A stretch of DNA of 64,000 nucleotides from NCBI RefSeq assembly GCF_035046485.1, contig NC_085136.1, forward strand, positions 74,727,734-74,791,733, given 5' to 3'. Both the position numbers and the translations under genes were made by a program. Positions 42,360 to 53,479 of this stretch are shown piece after piece. The notes below the pieces were generated by a model. The model was not told where the DNA came from, ran no database searches, and saw only the letters and a program-made list of their open reading frames with translations. The stretch is from Aedes albopictus. Lineage: Eukaryota; Arthropoda; Insecta; Diptera; Culicidae. How positions within the stretch are numbered: position 1 is the first letter of the stretch; each line of letters starts with the position of its first letter.

Positions 42360-43343
42360 AGGTCCTTCAGAGATTAGTCTGAGTGTTCCTTCAGGGATTC
42401 CCATAGCAAATTCTAGTGCAGGAGTTTTCTCAGAGATTCCTCCAGGAGATCCTACAGAAATTCCTCTAAAATCCCATCAAGGGATTTCTCCTGACGTTCT
42501 GTAGGGATCTCCCAAGGAGATCCCTCAGGGATCAGTCCGGGAGTTTCATCAAGTGTTCCTAGAGGAATTCCTTCTAGCATCCCTCCTGGAATTTCTTCGA
42601 GAATCTCTCCTGAAACCTCTTCAGGATTCTTATTGGCATTACTTCGGGATGCCTCATGAATTTTTTTTTCAGAATTCTTACCGGAGTTCTTTCAAGGATT
42701 GCTCCAAAAGTGCCTTCGGTGATCTCTCCAGGAGTTCATTCAGGGTTCTCTCTCCCTTATAGCTCCAGGAGGATTCAGGGATGCCTTCAGGAGTTCATTA
42801 GGATTTCTTTCATAAATTCTCTATATTATTTCATTAGAAGTTCACTCAGGAATCCTTCCAGAAGTCCCTTCAGAGATTCTTTCAGGACGATTCATAAATG
42901 CCTTCTGGACATCAATCAAGAATTCCGTAATAAATTTCTTCAGGAACGCCTACAGGAGGTTTTAAGAAATTATTCTAGGAGTTCCGGCAAGGATTCCTTC
43001 TAAAGATCCTTTAGAAATTCCTACAGGAGTTCTTACAAAAATAACTCCAGGAGTTTCAGGGATTCTTGCAGATGTTTCTTTAGAGATTCCTCCTGAACTT
43101 CTTCAGGGATTCCTACAGAAGTTCCTTCAGAAATTTTTCCAGGATTCCCTTCGGAAACTCTATAGGAGGATCCAAAGATACATTCAGGAGAATTCAGGGA
43201 TTCCCCCTTGAAATTTATTCAGGGATACCTATACAAGAGTTCCTTCTAAGATTCCTTCCGTATATTCTTAGGATATTCCGCGAGAAATTCCTTTAGGGAT
43301 TCTTCCAGAAGTTCTTCCAGGAATCGCTCCTGAGGTTCTTTCA

Positions 43344-43475
43344 CCCAAGCAACACACATGGTTACAAAACAGGAACGGCAGCGCATGTAAGGTTTGCACA
43401 GAAGTCACTGTGACTTACTGCGCCCATTACCTGCGCTGTCGTGACTGTTTTGTGACCATATGTGTGTTGTTTGGG
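43344..43475. mobile_element. Palindromic MITE, 132 bp, CCCAAGCAACACACA ends
   Basis: The left arm CCCAAGCAACACACATGGTT and right arm ACCATATGTGTGTTGTTTGGG are inverted. Pairing continues inward through caaaacag/ctgttttg and cagcgca/tgcgctg. It stands out clearly against the surrounding minisatellite. Confidence 0.82.
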
Positions 43476-44233
43476 CTGATTGTAGATTGAGATTGAGTTT
43501 TTTTTTACAGGAGGACTCACGGATGCCTCCAGGAGTTACATCAGAAATTTATCTTCAGGGAATCTCGTAGGAGTTTCTTCAATAAATTCAAAAGTTTCTA
43601 CAAGTATTTCCTCTTTCAGGATTCTGCCTGGAAATTTTTCGGAGATTTCTTGGGAATTCCTTCATGATTTCTCTCTGGATTTCCGGCATGGTTTCCTTTG
43701 TATTTTTTTCGGAGGAATCTCCTGGACTTCCTTCAGGGGTTTCCTAGACTTTCTTCGAGGGTTCCTCCTGGTATTTCTCCGGGAATTTCTCTCGGATTTC
43801 TTTCGGGGATTCCTCTTGGAATTCCTTCAGGGATTCTTCCTAGATTTTCTTTCGGGGCTTCATCCTTCCCGCTTCTTTTGAGGATTCCTTCTGGACTTCC
43901 TTCATGGATTCCTATTGGAATTCTTTTGGGGATTTCTCCTGATGTTCTGTCGTGGATTTCTCCTGGATTTCCTTCGGGGTTTCTCCTGGAATTTCTTTGA
44001 TGATTCCTCTTAGCATTCCTTCGGAGATTTCTACTGGATAGTTTTTTCAGGGATTCCCAATAGAATTCCTCCAGGCGTGCTCTTGAAATTCCTTCGAGGT
44101 TTCGTTCTGGAAAACCTTTGGTGATTTCTCTTGGGATTCCTGCGGGGATTTCTCCTGGAATTCCTCTTCGAATAACTTCTGGGTTTCTTCTTAAAAATCC
44201 TTCAAGTAATCCGCTTGGAATACCTTTGAAGAT

Positions 44234-44521
44234 ATTCATATAGCCGAGGCGGTAAACGCACGGGTATTCAGCATGACTATGCTGAGGGTGACGGGTTCGA
44301 TTCCCGGTCGGTCCAGGATCTTTTCGTAAAGGAAATTTCCTTGACTTCCTTGGGCATAGAGTATCTTCGTGCCTGCCACACGATATACACATGCAAAATG
44401 GTCATTGGCAGAGGAAGCTCTCAGTTAATAACTGTGGAAGTGCTCATAGAACACTAAGCTGAGAAGCAGGCTTTGTCCCAGTGACAAGAAGACGTTACGC
44501 CAAGAAGAGAGAGAGAGAGAG
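44234..44521 (+). mobile_element. Feilai SINE, full length, 12-bp duplication
   Basis: Near-identical to the copies at 40617 and 62113. The direct repeat ACCTTTGAAGAT lies at 44222-44233 and 44522-44533, within the minisatellite. The tail is (GA)n. Confidence 0.92.
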
Positions 44522-45880
44522 ACCTTTGAAGATTCCTCCCAGAATTTCTTTAGGGGTTCCTGCAGGGATTTCTCCCGTAATTAGATTCCTCCTAGAATTC
44601 CTTCGGAGATTCTTCCTCGAATGTTTTCGGGGATTCCTTTTGGATTTCCGCTGGAATTCCCTCGAGGATTCTTTCTGGAATTCTATCGGGGATTACTTCT
44701 GGATTTCTTTCGAGGATTCCTCCTGAAATATGTTCGGGGATTACTCTTGATATTTCATCGGGGATTTATCCTCAATTTTTTACGGGAATTTCTCCTGGAA
44801 TTTCTTTGGAGATTCCTCTTGGAATTCCTTCGCAGTATCCTCTTGGAATTCCTTTAGTAATTCTTCTTCGAATTTCTTCAGAGATTCCTCATGGAATTCC
44901 TGTAGGGATTCCTTCAAAAATTATTTCGGGCTTGCCTTCTGGAATTTTTCAGTGATTTCTCCCGGAGAATCCCGGAGATTCCTCCCGGAATTCCTTAAGT
45001 ATATCCTCCTGTGATTCCTGCAGGGATTTCTCCTATTTTTTTCGGAAACTCTACCCGGAATTCCTTCGGAGATTCTTCCTATAATTCTTTCGGGGATTCC
45101 GTTGGGAATGCCTTCGGCAATTCCTCCAAGAGTTCCTTCGTGGATTTCTCCTGGAATTCCTTCGGGGTTTCTTTCTGAATCCCTCATAAAATTATTACGG
45201 GTATTCCTCCTGATATTCTGTCGAGGATTCCTTTCTTCGAATTTCTTCGGAGATCCCTCACGGAATTCTTCATCGAATTACTCCGGGGATTCCTCCTAGA
45301 ATTCCTTCGGAGTTTTCTCCTGGAATTCCTTCAGTGGCTCTTCCTAGAATTTCTCCTGGAATTCTAACAGAGATTCCTCTTGGAATTCCTTTGGTGTTCC
45401 TCTTCGAATTTCTTCGGAGATTCCTCCGGGAATTTCTCCGGGGATTCCTTTTGGAATTCTTTCGGGGATTCCTGCTGGAATTTCTTTGATGATTGAATTC
45501 TTTCGGAAATTACTTCAATGATTCTTCCTGGATATTTTTCGTAGATTTTTCCTATTGAATTCTCTCAGAAATTACCACTAAAATTCGTTAAGGAATTCCT
45601 GCTGTAATTCCTTTAGGAAGTCTAGCTGCAATTCGCTTGTGATTTCTGCTTGAATTCACTTGGGGAATCCTCCTGAAATTTCTTCAAGGGATTCTTCCAG
45701 GATTTCATTGTGAAATTCCTCGAAAATTCCAATAAGAGATTTCTTCAGAAGTATCTGCAGTGATCTTTCAAAAATCTTTCTGGAATCAACAGAGGTTTCT
45801 GTAGAAGTTTCTTCAGGGTTTCATACAACAGTTCCTGAAGAGATTAGTCCACAAGTTTCTAATGGATTCCTCCTGAAGCT

Positions 45881-46882
45881 AATTTGTGAATTCATTGGAA
45901 CCAAATTGGTCATGAGACATTAGTGCGAGGTGCAGGAATAAACGCGATCATTATTTATCGATTCTTCGGAAATTAGAAAAAAAAAACATATTCACCAAGG
46001 TATGTGTGAAACTTCTCTAAAATTTGCCAAAAGAATTCAAGGGTGAAAACTGCAAGCTTCAACTTAATCCATATTTTGCAACAGTTCTAGAATTATTAGC
46101 ATCAATGAAGTTAACTACAAACCCTACAGAAGTCTACTTAGTTGTTAGAAATGTTGTGAAGACATTAAACACAATTGACACTAATAAAAACTTTAAACAT
46201 CGATTGCTCGCCAACAAATCGATCGACTTGCCGAGCCGACACGCGATTGCCTTCGATGGCAATGTTTAAATCATCTTCTTTTGCACCTGTCAATCTTGCA
46301 ACGCCGGCAGCAGCGGCAGCGGTGACGTTGGCTATTGACTCAGTGGGCGTGTGGTGACATTTTGAACCTGAAATGCAGTTGTTCAGGAGACGAAATAAAA
46401 CCTCAAAACCATTTGTCAACTCCTACCGCTCGCGATCGTCGCCTCCATCGCCACTCCGTCGCGATTACCTCTGAATATGGGGGGGAACTCAGTCTAGATT
46501 AGATGGCAACAACAGAAGATCACAATTTCTAGACGAAAGCGGGAGGGGACCGGGGGAAGGACAACCCGCGCTCGCCAATAAAACTAGTAATGAACCACAA
46601 TCGGCATAGATCTCACCTCTTTTCGCTTGGATCGAACGTCTTCCTTCTTCTGGTGGTGGTGGTGCCGATTAGAAGCTATCACGCAAAGAGCAAGAAGAAC
46701 AACTCTCCGAAAAAAAATCACCACATCCCTATCGAAATCTTTTGGACGCTTCACGGCGGTGGCGACGACGACGACGACGATTGTCTATGCGCTATCCGCG
46801 TGCGAAGCTTTTAGGAAGATAAACGACGCAAGGCTTCTTGGGACAGGTTTGATTTGATCTTCTGGTGGATTGTGTGGGGCGG
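45881..46882. other. Upstream region of the Tweedle gene, no separate gene called
   Basis: An 81-codon frame at 46024-46269 and two overlapping frames near 46590-46857 contain Asp/Thr runs from (GAC)n and (GGT)n simple repeats and show no domains. The stretch 46440-46880 is less AT-rich than its surroundings and probably holds promoter-proximal sequence. Confidence 0.4.
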
Positions 46883-46891
46883 TATATAAAA
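46883..46891 (+). promoter_or_regulatory. TATA box (TATATAAAA)
   Basis: It lies 85 bp upstream of the ATG. A TCATT initiator-like sequence follows at 46913-46917, about 30 bp downstream, the normal TATA-to-start spacing. The predicted 5' UTR is about 60 bp. Confidence 0.75.
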
Positions 46892-46975
46892 ACCGAACGT
46901 ATTATCTCATCTTCATTCGAGTTCGATTCTTCGTTCTAGTCGGTAACACTAGGTTTTTTTGTTCTGCAGCAGACA

Positions 46976-48515
46976 ATGCGCGCCATTGTGGTAGGTTTCC
47001 GTTACCCGGAAGGATTCGTAAGGCCAAGTGAAAGGAAGCTGGGGGGTGATCGAGTGATGAGTGTTGAGCAGAGACTTGGGAGTGTGAAACTCTAGTGAAA
47101 TTCTGTGCAATTCAGTGAACCGTAGAAAATGTTTCCTTTCACTTGAAGATCCTTTTGTGCAATTTCCATCGGAAAGAGGCCAGTTACTAACGGAGAGTTT
47201 TTTTGTTTTACAGCTATTCTCCGCCTGTCTGGCGCTCGCCTCCGCCGACATCGGCCTGAAGCTGCGTCAAGCCGCCGCCGCCAGTGGCAAGAGCGTGTCC
47301 AGCTACGATGTCGGGCAAGGTTCCGTTTCAGTAGACTACTCCCCGGCTAGCTTCGATCAGACCGTTTTGGGTGATGCCGCTGAAGCCCGATCTGGATTCT
47401 CTGGAGCCGTCTCCGGTGCCAACGCCAATGCCTTCTCCAGCAGCGGTGCCAACGCTTACGGTGGTGCCCAATACGATGCCGGATTCCAGGCTGGACTTGC
47501 TGCCGGACGCGCTGCCCTAGCCGCTTCCAGTGCCTCCTCCAGTGCCTCCTCTGGCTCCAACTCTGGCTCGTTCGGTGGTCGATTCGGTGGATCTAGTTCC
47601 TTCGGTGGAGCTGGTGCCAACGCTGTTTCCGGAGCTGGAGCTGGTGCTTTCGGTGGTGCTTCCGGTTTCGGTGGTGCTTCTGGTTTCGGCGGTGCTTCCG
47701 GTTTCGGAGGTGCCTCTGCCTCTGCCAAGGCTTCCGCTGGATCCAAGGTCCGTTACATCACCAAGCCCGAGATCGTCAAGAAGCACTTCTACTACCACGT
47801 CGCCCCTGAAGCCGAGGCCGAAGCCGAAGCCGAAGCCCGCGTTGAGATCCAACCCCAGACTCACTACAAGGTTCTGTTCATCAAGGCCCCGTCCGTGTCT
47901 GCTGGAGCCGCTGCCCGTGCCGCTGCTCGTACCCGCACCCAGGAGAAGACCATTGTCTACGTGCTGGTCAACAAGCCAGAAGCCGAAGGAAAGTCCGCCG
48001 CCGATGCCGCCGTCGATACCTACGCCAGTGCCAAGCCCGAAGTCTACTTCATCAAGTACCAGGGCAAGAACGCCGGAGCCGGTGCCTCTGCTTCCGCTGG
48101 AGCTTCTGCTGGTGCTTCCGCTGGTGCCTTCGATGCTTCCAACGTCGGAGCATTCGACGGATCCTCGTCCTTCCTGTCCGGTGCCGATGCTGATGCTGCT
48201 GTTGCTGCTTTCGGTGGCGCTTCGTCCGGAGCTTCCGCCTCGTCCTTCGATGCCAGCGCCGGTGGAACCACCTTCGGCAGCACCCCAACCTTCCTCGCCT
48301 CCAGCGCTGACGCTTCCGCCTCGAGCGGTGCCTTCTCGGGCGTCCGTACCGATGCCGTCGATAGCCAATCCGTCGGAGATGCTGGATACACTGCCGGATT
48401 CACCGCTGGTGCTGCCGCTGCCGGTGCCTCGGCCGGATCTTCCTCGTTCGATGGTGCTTCCTACGATGGTGCCTCCTTCGGTGGTAGCTCCACCCTGAGC
48501 TCGCTCAACTTCTAA
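46976..48515 (+). CDS. Tweedle-family cuticular protein (two exons, 438 aa)
   Basis: This encodes a secreted structural protein of the insect exoskeleton. Exon 1 (46976-46990) gives only MRAIV. The intron (46991-47213, GTAGGT...TTTTACAG, phase 0) is 223 bp. Exon 2 (47214-48515) continues LFSACLALASA, so the signal peptide spans the junction and cleavage is likely before DIGLKL. Residues about 183-290 form the Tweedle (DUF243) domain: KHFYYHVAPE near 195, YKVLFIKAPS near 223, EKTIVYVLVNKPE near 249 and KPEVYFIKYQG near 280. Around it are Ala/Gly/Ser-rich stretches, with GASGFG repeats at about 150-175 and a long C-terminal tail. I chose the start by splice signals and signal peptide; a Met at 47115 lies in the intron. 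Codon use is strongly GC-ending, unlike the surroundings. The family call is from motifs; the paralogue is not assigned. Confidence 0.93.
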
Positions 48516-48615
48516 ATACCCCGGAACCCCCCAAGCAATGACTAAACATGACAACGAATCGTGGAAGAATGACAACCAAACAACACACACACACACAGGG
48601 ACACTCTTAGGGACA

Positions 48616-48621
48616 AATAAA
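48616..48621 (+). terminator. Poly(A) signal AATAAA
   Basis: It lies about 100 bp after the Tweedle stop codon, just before a T-rich stretch (ggtttatttttttctt). An (AC)n run at about 48582-48596 lies in the 3' UTR. Confidence 0.75.
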
Positions 48622-49020
48622 ATAGGTTTATTTTTTTCTTTAGGACCCTTCAAACGCGAAATGAGCGCGAATGTACGAGAACGAGTGCGCGAGAGCTAGC
48701 TAGATAGAGATAGAACAAGAATCATGTTCCAAATACGACTGCCATAATAGGACAAACAAAAAAAAAAAAAAACGAGAGAGAGAGAAAGCGAGAGAAGCCA
48801 ACTTTGTACCATACGATAAGCCTTGTGAGATTACTATTTTCTAATGACCCGGAAAATATAAGTTGTAAATTGTATTTGACAATTGGTTTTATTGCATTGT
48901 ATGCTGATTTGTATCTTCGATTATCATAAGCGATAACTAAAGCAGAGGTTTGCAGATTGTGCGCCACGGTGCATTGGGTTTTAAGCGATTATAGAAGCTC
49001 TTGTTTGCAACTATTTCTTC
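48622..49020. other. Downstream intergenic, no gene
   Basis: It contains an A run at about 48759-48772 followed by (GA)n. Nothing else was recognised. Confidence 0.4.
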
Positions 49021-49460
49021 ACTGCCAGAAAAAATTATCGGAAATTGAACAAGAATTTCCAAAAAAACATTTTCCAAAATCTATAGGCAATTGTAAAATT
49101 TCCACTACTTTCATAATCTTTTATAATTGCTTTACAATTTATTTCAAAAACTCTTTGGCAAACTTTTTCAGCATTTTTTTTGGAATTTATTGGGCCAAAT
49201 CTTTTGAGAATGCTTTGGCAATTTCTTTGGATTTTTTTTGGAAAATTATTCGGAAGTTTCTTTGTAGACTCCATTGAAAATTTACATGAGAATTTCTTAG
49301 GCAATTTCATTTTCCTTTGGAAATTTCTCAAACCGTTTATTGAAAATTTCTTCGGATTTTTTCGGAAATTGATCCAGCAGTTCTTCTTGAAATCCCTTTG
49401 GCAATTATTGTGGAAATCTACAATTTCTTCTGTAATTCCATTGCAATTCTGATAGGGAAT
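49021..49460. repeat. AT-rich diverged repeat, 'ggcaatttctttggaaat' type
   Basis: Units such as 'ggcaatttctttgga' and 'ggaaatttcttcgga' recur at about 12-15 bp. It resembles the stretches inside the Transib-like core (27180-27560 and 29000-29600) and may be an AT-rich relative of the 12-bp minisatellite. Confidence 0.6.
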
Positions 49461-49469
49461 TCATGAATT

Positions 49470-51185
49470 TCAAAAGAACTTAAGGGGTGTTTCACAGGAT
49501 TGTTTCAGGGAATTCCAGGGGGTTTGTAAGGGCGTTCCGGCAGGTTTCGATAGCGTTTTAATGGAATTACGGGGAATCCAGGGGCATTTCAATAGCATTG
49601 AAGGAGTTTCAGGGACGTTTCAGGGGGCTTTAAGGGCTATTCAAGAAGTATCAGGGGGTGTTTCAGGAGTGTTTCAAGGCATTTCACTGTCAATTCAGAG
49701 AGTTTAAGGGGGTTTTAGGAACGTTTTAGGACGTTCCTAAGGATTAAGGAGCGTTTGATAACATTTCAGAGGCGTTTCAGGGGGTTTCTGGAGCCTGAAG
49801 GCGTTCAAAGGAGTTTCCGGGGCATTTCAAATTGATTTGATGGAATTGAGTCAAGGAGATCGTTTCAATGGGATTACGAAGGTTTAAGAGGCGTTTCGAG
49901 GCATTTCAGGTCAGGGTCGTTCAGGAGGGTTACAAAAACACCTTTCAAAGGGCAATTCAGAAGTGTTTCAAAAGTTTTTGTGATGGGTTCTCTGAAAATC
50001 TAGTGAAACTTACTGAACTGCCTCTGAAATCTCCCTAAAACCAACACGGACCCCATGTAAGGCACCTCAAACCCTACAAAACCACCGAAAATGCCGCCGT
50101 AACACGCCGAAAATCACTCGCAACTTCCTGAAATGAAATGAAATCTCTCATAAAACAAACACGGATCCCATGTAACGCACCTGAGGTCCTCCCCATCGAA
50201 ATACACTGAAACTTCCTCAAATGCTTCCAAAATCCACCGGACCCCATGTAATAACGCACCAAAGACCCTCCGAAACTCCCTAATTTGCCTGCGTAACTCC
50301 TCTGAGACTCTTCGAAAATCCTCTGGAACTTCCTGAAATGCCTCTGAAATCCCCCTACAACCCCCTCGGCTTCCATGTAACGCACTTGAGACCCTCTTAA
50401 ACCATCGAAAACGCCTGCATAACGCCTCTGAAACCCGCCGAACATGCTCTGAAGCTTCCTGAAATGTGTCCGAAATCCTCCTAAAACTCCTCGGACCCTA
50501 TGTAACGCACCTGACACCCTACGAAACAACCGAAAACGCCTCCACAACGCCTCTGAAACGAGCTGAAATGCTCTGAAACATCCTCATATACCTCCGAAAC
50601 TCCCCGATACCCATGCGGCTTCCACCTGAGACTCTCCGAAGTCCCCAAAAACGCATCCGTAACGTCTCTGAAACTCGTCGAAAATGCACTGAAACATCCT
50701 GAAATGCTTCCAAAATCCCCCTGAGATCCCCTCGGACCTCATGCAACAAACCTGAGGCCCTCCGAAACTCCCAAATTTGCCTGCGTTACACCTTTGAAAC
50801 CATTCAAAAGTCTTCTGGAACTTCCTGAAATGCCTTTGAAATCCCACAAAAAAACGCCATTGAAAGTTGACTAAAATGCTCTGAAACTTCCTGAAATGCC
50901 TTCAGAATCCTCCCAAAACCCCTCGGACCCCATGTAACGCACCTGAGACCCTACGAAACCAGCCGAAAATGCTTTGAAACTTCCTGAAATGCCACCGAAA
51001 CCCCCCTAAAACCCACTCCCACTTTATGAAACGAACCTGAGACTCTACGAAACCCCCGAAAACATACCTGTAACACACATCCAAAACCTGTCGGAAATCC
51101 TCTGAGACCCACGAAAACGGCCTTGATATTTCCTGGTACCCTGTTGAAACACCCTGGGACCCCCTGAAAAGCCTCTTGACCGCCG
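49470..51185. repeat. Short-period minisatellite, GGCGTTTCAGGG-like, changing orientation near 49990
   Basis: From 49470 to about 49980 the units read 'ggggcgtttcagggg'. From about 49990 to 51185 the inverse, 'cctgaaatgcctccgaaatc', predominates, within a larger unit of roughly 120-200 bp that repeats phrases such as 'ggaccccatgtaacgcacctgagacc' near 50045, 50160, 50240, 50500 and 50925. Minus-strand frames of up to 157 codons come from this repeat. Confidence 0.82.
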
Positions 51186-51305
51186 TTGCCATTTCATTAT
51201 TACATTTTATTATGCTTTCAAAATTTGTAGTTAAAAAATAAATAATACATTATGCATCAGGGCATAAAAAACGGTGCATAAATTGGAAGAGTATAAAATA
51301 GCCTG
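51186..51305. other. Short AT-rich spacer
   Basis: Separates the inverse-oriented array from block A. No feature recognised. Confidence 0.4.
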
Positions 51306-52084
51306 TACAAAAAGAGGTTTTAGTGTATCCATCCATGGCAGTTGGGGCACTTCTTTTAGGTGAGGTTTAGGTGGGTTTGAGAGAAGGGGTCATCTGAGAA
51401 GGGAGTTTATGTTTTCAAGGGCGTTTCATAGGTGGTCCATGGAGAACTAGGAAGTTTCAGACAAGGTTTCAGAGACGTTCCATGAGGGTTTCATAGGCGT
51501 TTCGTGGGTTTTCAAGGATATTCCAGGGGTTTTTCCCGAAGGACTTCAAGGTGTTTCACGGGATTTCCAAGGAGTTCCAGAAAATTTAATGGAATATTCA
51601 GGGGTTTTCAAAAAATGTCAACGAAGCTCCAAGGGATGCCATGAACGTTCCAGAGTGTATCAGAGAGGTTCCAGAGGGTTTCCGGAGCATTCCAAGAGTA
51701 TTTCAAGGGAAGTCAGGGAGATTGAGGGACGTTACAGGGCGTTACAAAGATGTTCCTGAATATTCTGGGGATGTCATGGGAGTTCTAGGGGATGTTAGGG
51801 AGTTTTAGGGAATTTCCAGGGGTTTGAGAGGACCTTAGAGTTTTCCAGTGAATGAGAATTTCAAGGGCTTCAAGGGCTTTGCAAGAGGTTATAAAGACGT
51901 TCTAGGGTGTTTCAGGATTTTCAGGGGTATTCCGAGGGTTTTTCAGGGGATTTCAAAAGATTACAAGGGCTCCTCAAGGGGTTTTAGACGCATTTCAGAA
52001 CGTTTCAGAAGGTTCCAGGGGATTCTAGGAGTCTCAAGTGTTTTTAGGGGCATACCCGGGGATTTGAAGGGTTCTCTGGGGCGT
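51306..52084. repeat. Block A: GGCGTTTCAGGG-type minisatellite
   Basis: It opens with 'gttttagtgtatcc...cagttggggcacttcttttaggtgagg' and then runs as 'gggtttcaggggatttc' units. The same opening and run occur at 57770-58620 (block A'). Confidence 0.82.
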
Positions 52085-52088
52085 TCCA

Positions 52089-52791
52089 CTGCCCATATTC
52101 GCATAGTCGATGTAAGCGCCACTGTACATTTCAACATGCTTTTGGAATTTTAACAATGAATATACACTGTGGTGCATAATTGATCGGACAAACGCCGATT
52201 TTCACACAAAATGGCCAAGTTTGAGATGCTGTAACTATGGTTTGCTTTGGTGGATTGAGCTCAATTTTTGACACGGAACTAAGAATATGCTGAATTTTGT
52301 GTATACAAAGTATAAAATGTTTCCGTTCACAGGTCTGGGCGTGGCAAGGCGTTGAAAATATTGCAAAAGTGATCGGATAGCGGTACCCCTTTGATTTACA
52401 CGTGTGCCGCTGTCCGATCACTTTTGCAATATTTTCAACGCCTTGCCACGTCCAGACCTGTGAACGAAAACATTTTATACTTTGTATGTATACACAAAAT
52501 TCAGCATATTCGTAGTTCCGTGTCAAAAATTGAGCTCAATCCACCAAAGCAAACCATAGTTACAGCATCTCAAACTTGGCCATTTTGTATGAAAATCGGC
52601 ATTTGTCCGATCAATTATGCACCACAGTGTATATAAATTTAAAGATTTTTACCACGTTGACATCTAACTAAGTGTTAGATCTTGTGATCAATTGAATAAC
52701 ATTAGTCACAAATATGCACACGCGTTAAGTATTAGCTTTTGAACGGTGGCATTGCCAGTGGTGGTTACATCGACTATGCGAATATGGGCAG
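52089..52791. mobile_element. TIR element, 703 bp, ends CTGCCCATATTCGC, TCCA duplication
   Basis: The inverted ends CTGCCCATATTCGCATAGTC and GACTATGCGAATATGGGCAG (about 27 bp in all) are near perfect. TCCA lies on both sides (52085-52088 and 52792-52795). Block A' at about 58501-58530 lacks this insertion. A palindromic MITE is nested inside. Confidence 0.82.
52165..52629. mobile_element. Palindromic mariner-type MITE, second copy, 465 bp
   Basis: Same family as 36984-37442, with identical end sequence CACTGTGGTGCATAATTGAT. TA flanks both ends (52163-52164 and 52630-52631). It lies inside the TIR element at 52089-52791, so it is the younger of the two. Confidence 0.9.
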
Positions 52792-52795
52792 TCCA

Positions 52796-53400
52796 GGGGT
52801 GTTCCAAGAGGTTTTGGAAGGATTTAAGGGCGTTCGAGGAAGTATCAGGGGTATTACAGGGATGCAGGGGGGCATACCACAGTATTTCCTAGGGGAAAGG
52901 CTTCCAAGATGCTGAGGGTGACGGATTCGATTCCGGGTCGGTCCTGAAAGAAATTTCCTTGACTTCCATGGGCAAAGAGCATCTTCAATCAAAACCAATC
53001 AAAAAAAGGTGTTTCTAAACGGCTAAGAGGCTTTCTGCGGGTTTCAGGGACGTTCTTAAACCTCGTGGAATCAACTGAAACGCCTTGAAATGCTTTTAAA
53101 CACCTCTGAAATCCCCTGTTGAACTCCATTGAAAGCCATCTGAATCTATCAGACACGTCTTGAAACACCTTGATTCGTTAAAAAAAAAAACCTGCTGAAA
53201 CATCCTTGAAATATTATCGAAAGCGTCCTCCAACCTCCGGAAACTGCTTCCGAACCAAGTTCCAAACCGTCCTGAACTCTCCTAAAACCAATTGAAACCA
53301 CCTGACACACTTGGAAACCACTGAACAACCGCCCCCAACCCCACCCCCAAATCCCTCAGAAGCCACCTAAAACTGCCAAGAACCATCAGAGCTACTCTGA
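52796..53400. repeat. Block B: SINE fragment followed by inverse GGCGTTTCA minisatellite
   Basis: After a short plus-oriented run, a truncated Feilai-like SINE (about 52905-53010) is followed by 'gcgggtttcagggacgttcttaaacctcgtgg' and then inverse units ('cttgaaacacc'). The same order occurs at 58632-59400 (block B'). Confidence 0.75.
52905..53010 (+). mobile_element. Truncated Feilai-like SINE
   Basis: It contains 'atgctgagggtgacggattcgattcc' (B box) and 'gaaatttccttgacttccatggg' but lacks the A-box head and the 3' half. Confidence 0.75.
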
Positions 53401-53479
53401 CATTTTTTGAATTATGTAAGTGACAAACCCCGCTTTCGAGTATGAGGCTCAAAATTTTTTGCCAACTCTTACAGCAATT

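Larger units (their letters stand above)
42360..45880. repeat. 12-bp minisatellite array, GGGATTCCTTCG/GGAATTCCTCC variants
   Basis: The same 12-bp family as at 9905-12835. Here the variant GGAATTCCTTCGG is common from about 43700 on. It is interrupted by a hairpin MITE at 43344 and a Feilai SINE at 44234. Frames up to 219 codons arise from the repeat and the SINE together. Confidence 0.9.

Noticed and set aside
43733..44392. 219-codon minus frame
   Set aside because: It spans minisatellite and a Feilai SINE copy; the first ~50 residues recur at the other two SINE copies.
46590..46857. Two overlapping frames upstream of the Tweedle TATA box
   Set aside because: Their length comes from (GGT)n and (GAC)n simple repeats; they overlap in different frames with no domain.
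47115..47213. Met at 47115 as the start of the Tweedle protein
   Set aside because: It lies in the intron. Splicing exon 1 at 46990 to 47214 yields a proper signal peptide, and a clear acceptor (tttgttttacag) precedes 47214.
47517..48653. 378-codon antisense frame and a 322-codon alternative sense frame over the Tweedle gene
   Set aside because: Both are shadows of a GC-ending codon bias in the true frame. They give Ser/Gly or Pro/Leu low-complexity sequence with no domain.
50074..50547. 157-codon minus frame in the GGCGTTTCA array
   Set aside because: Repeat-derived, with visible periodic residues (Phe-Arg-Gly-Phe type).
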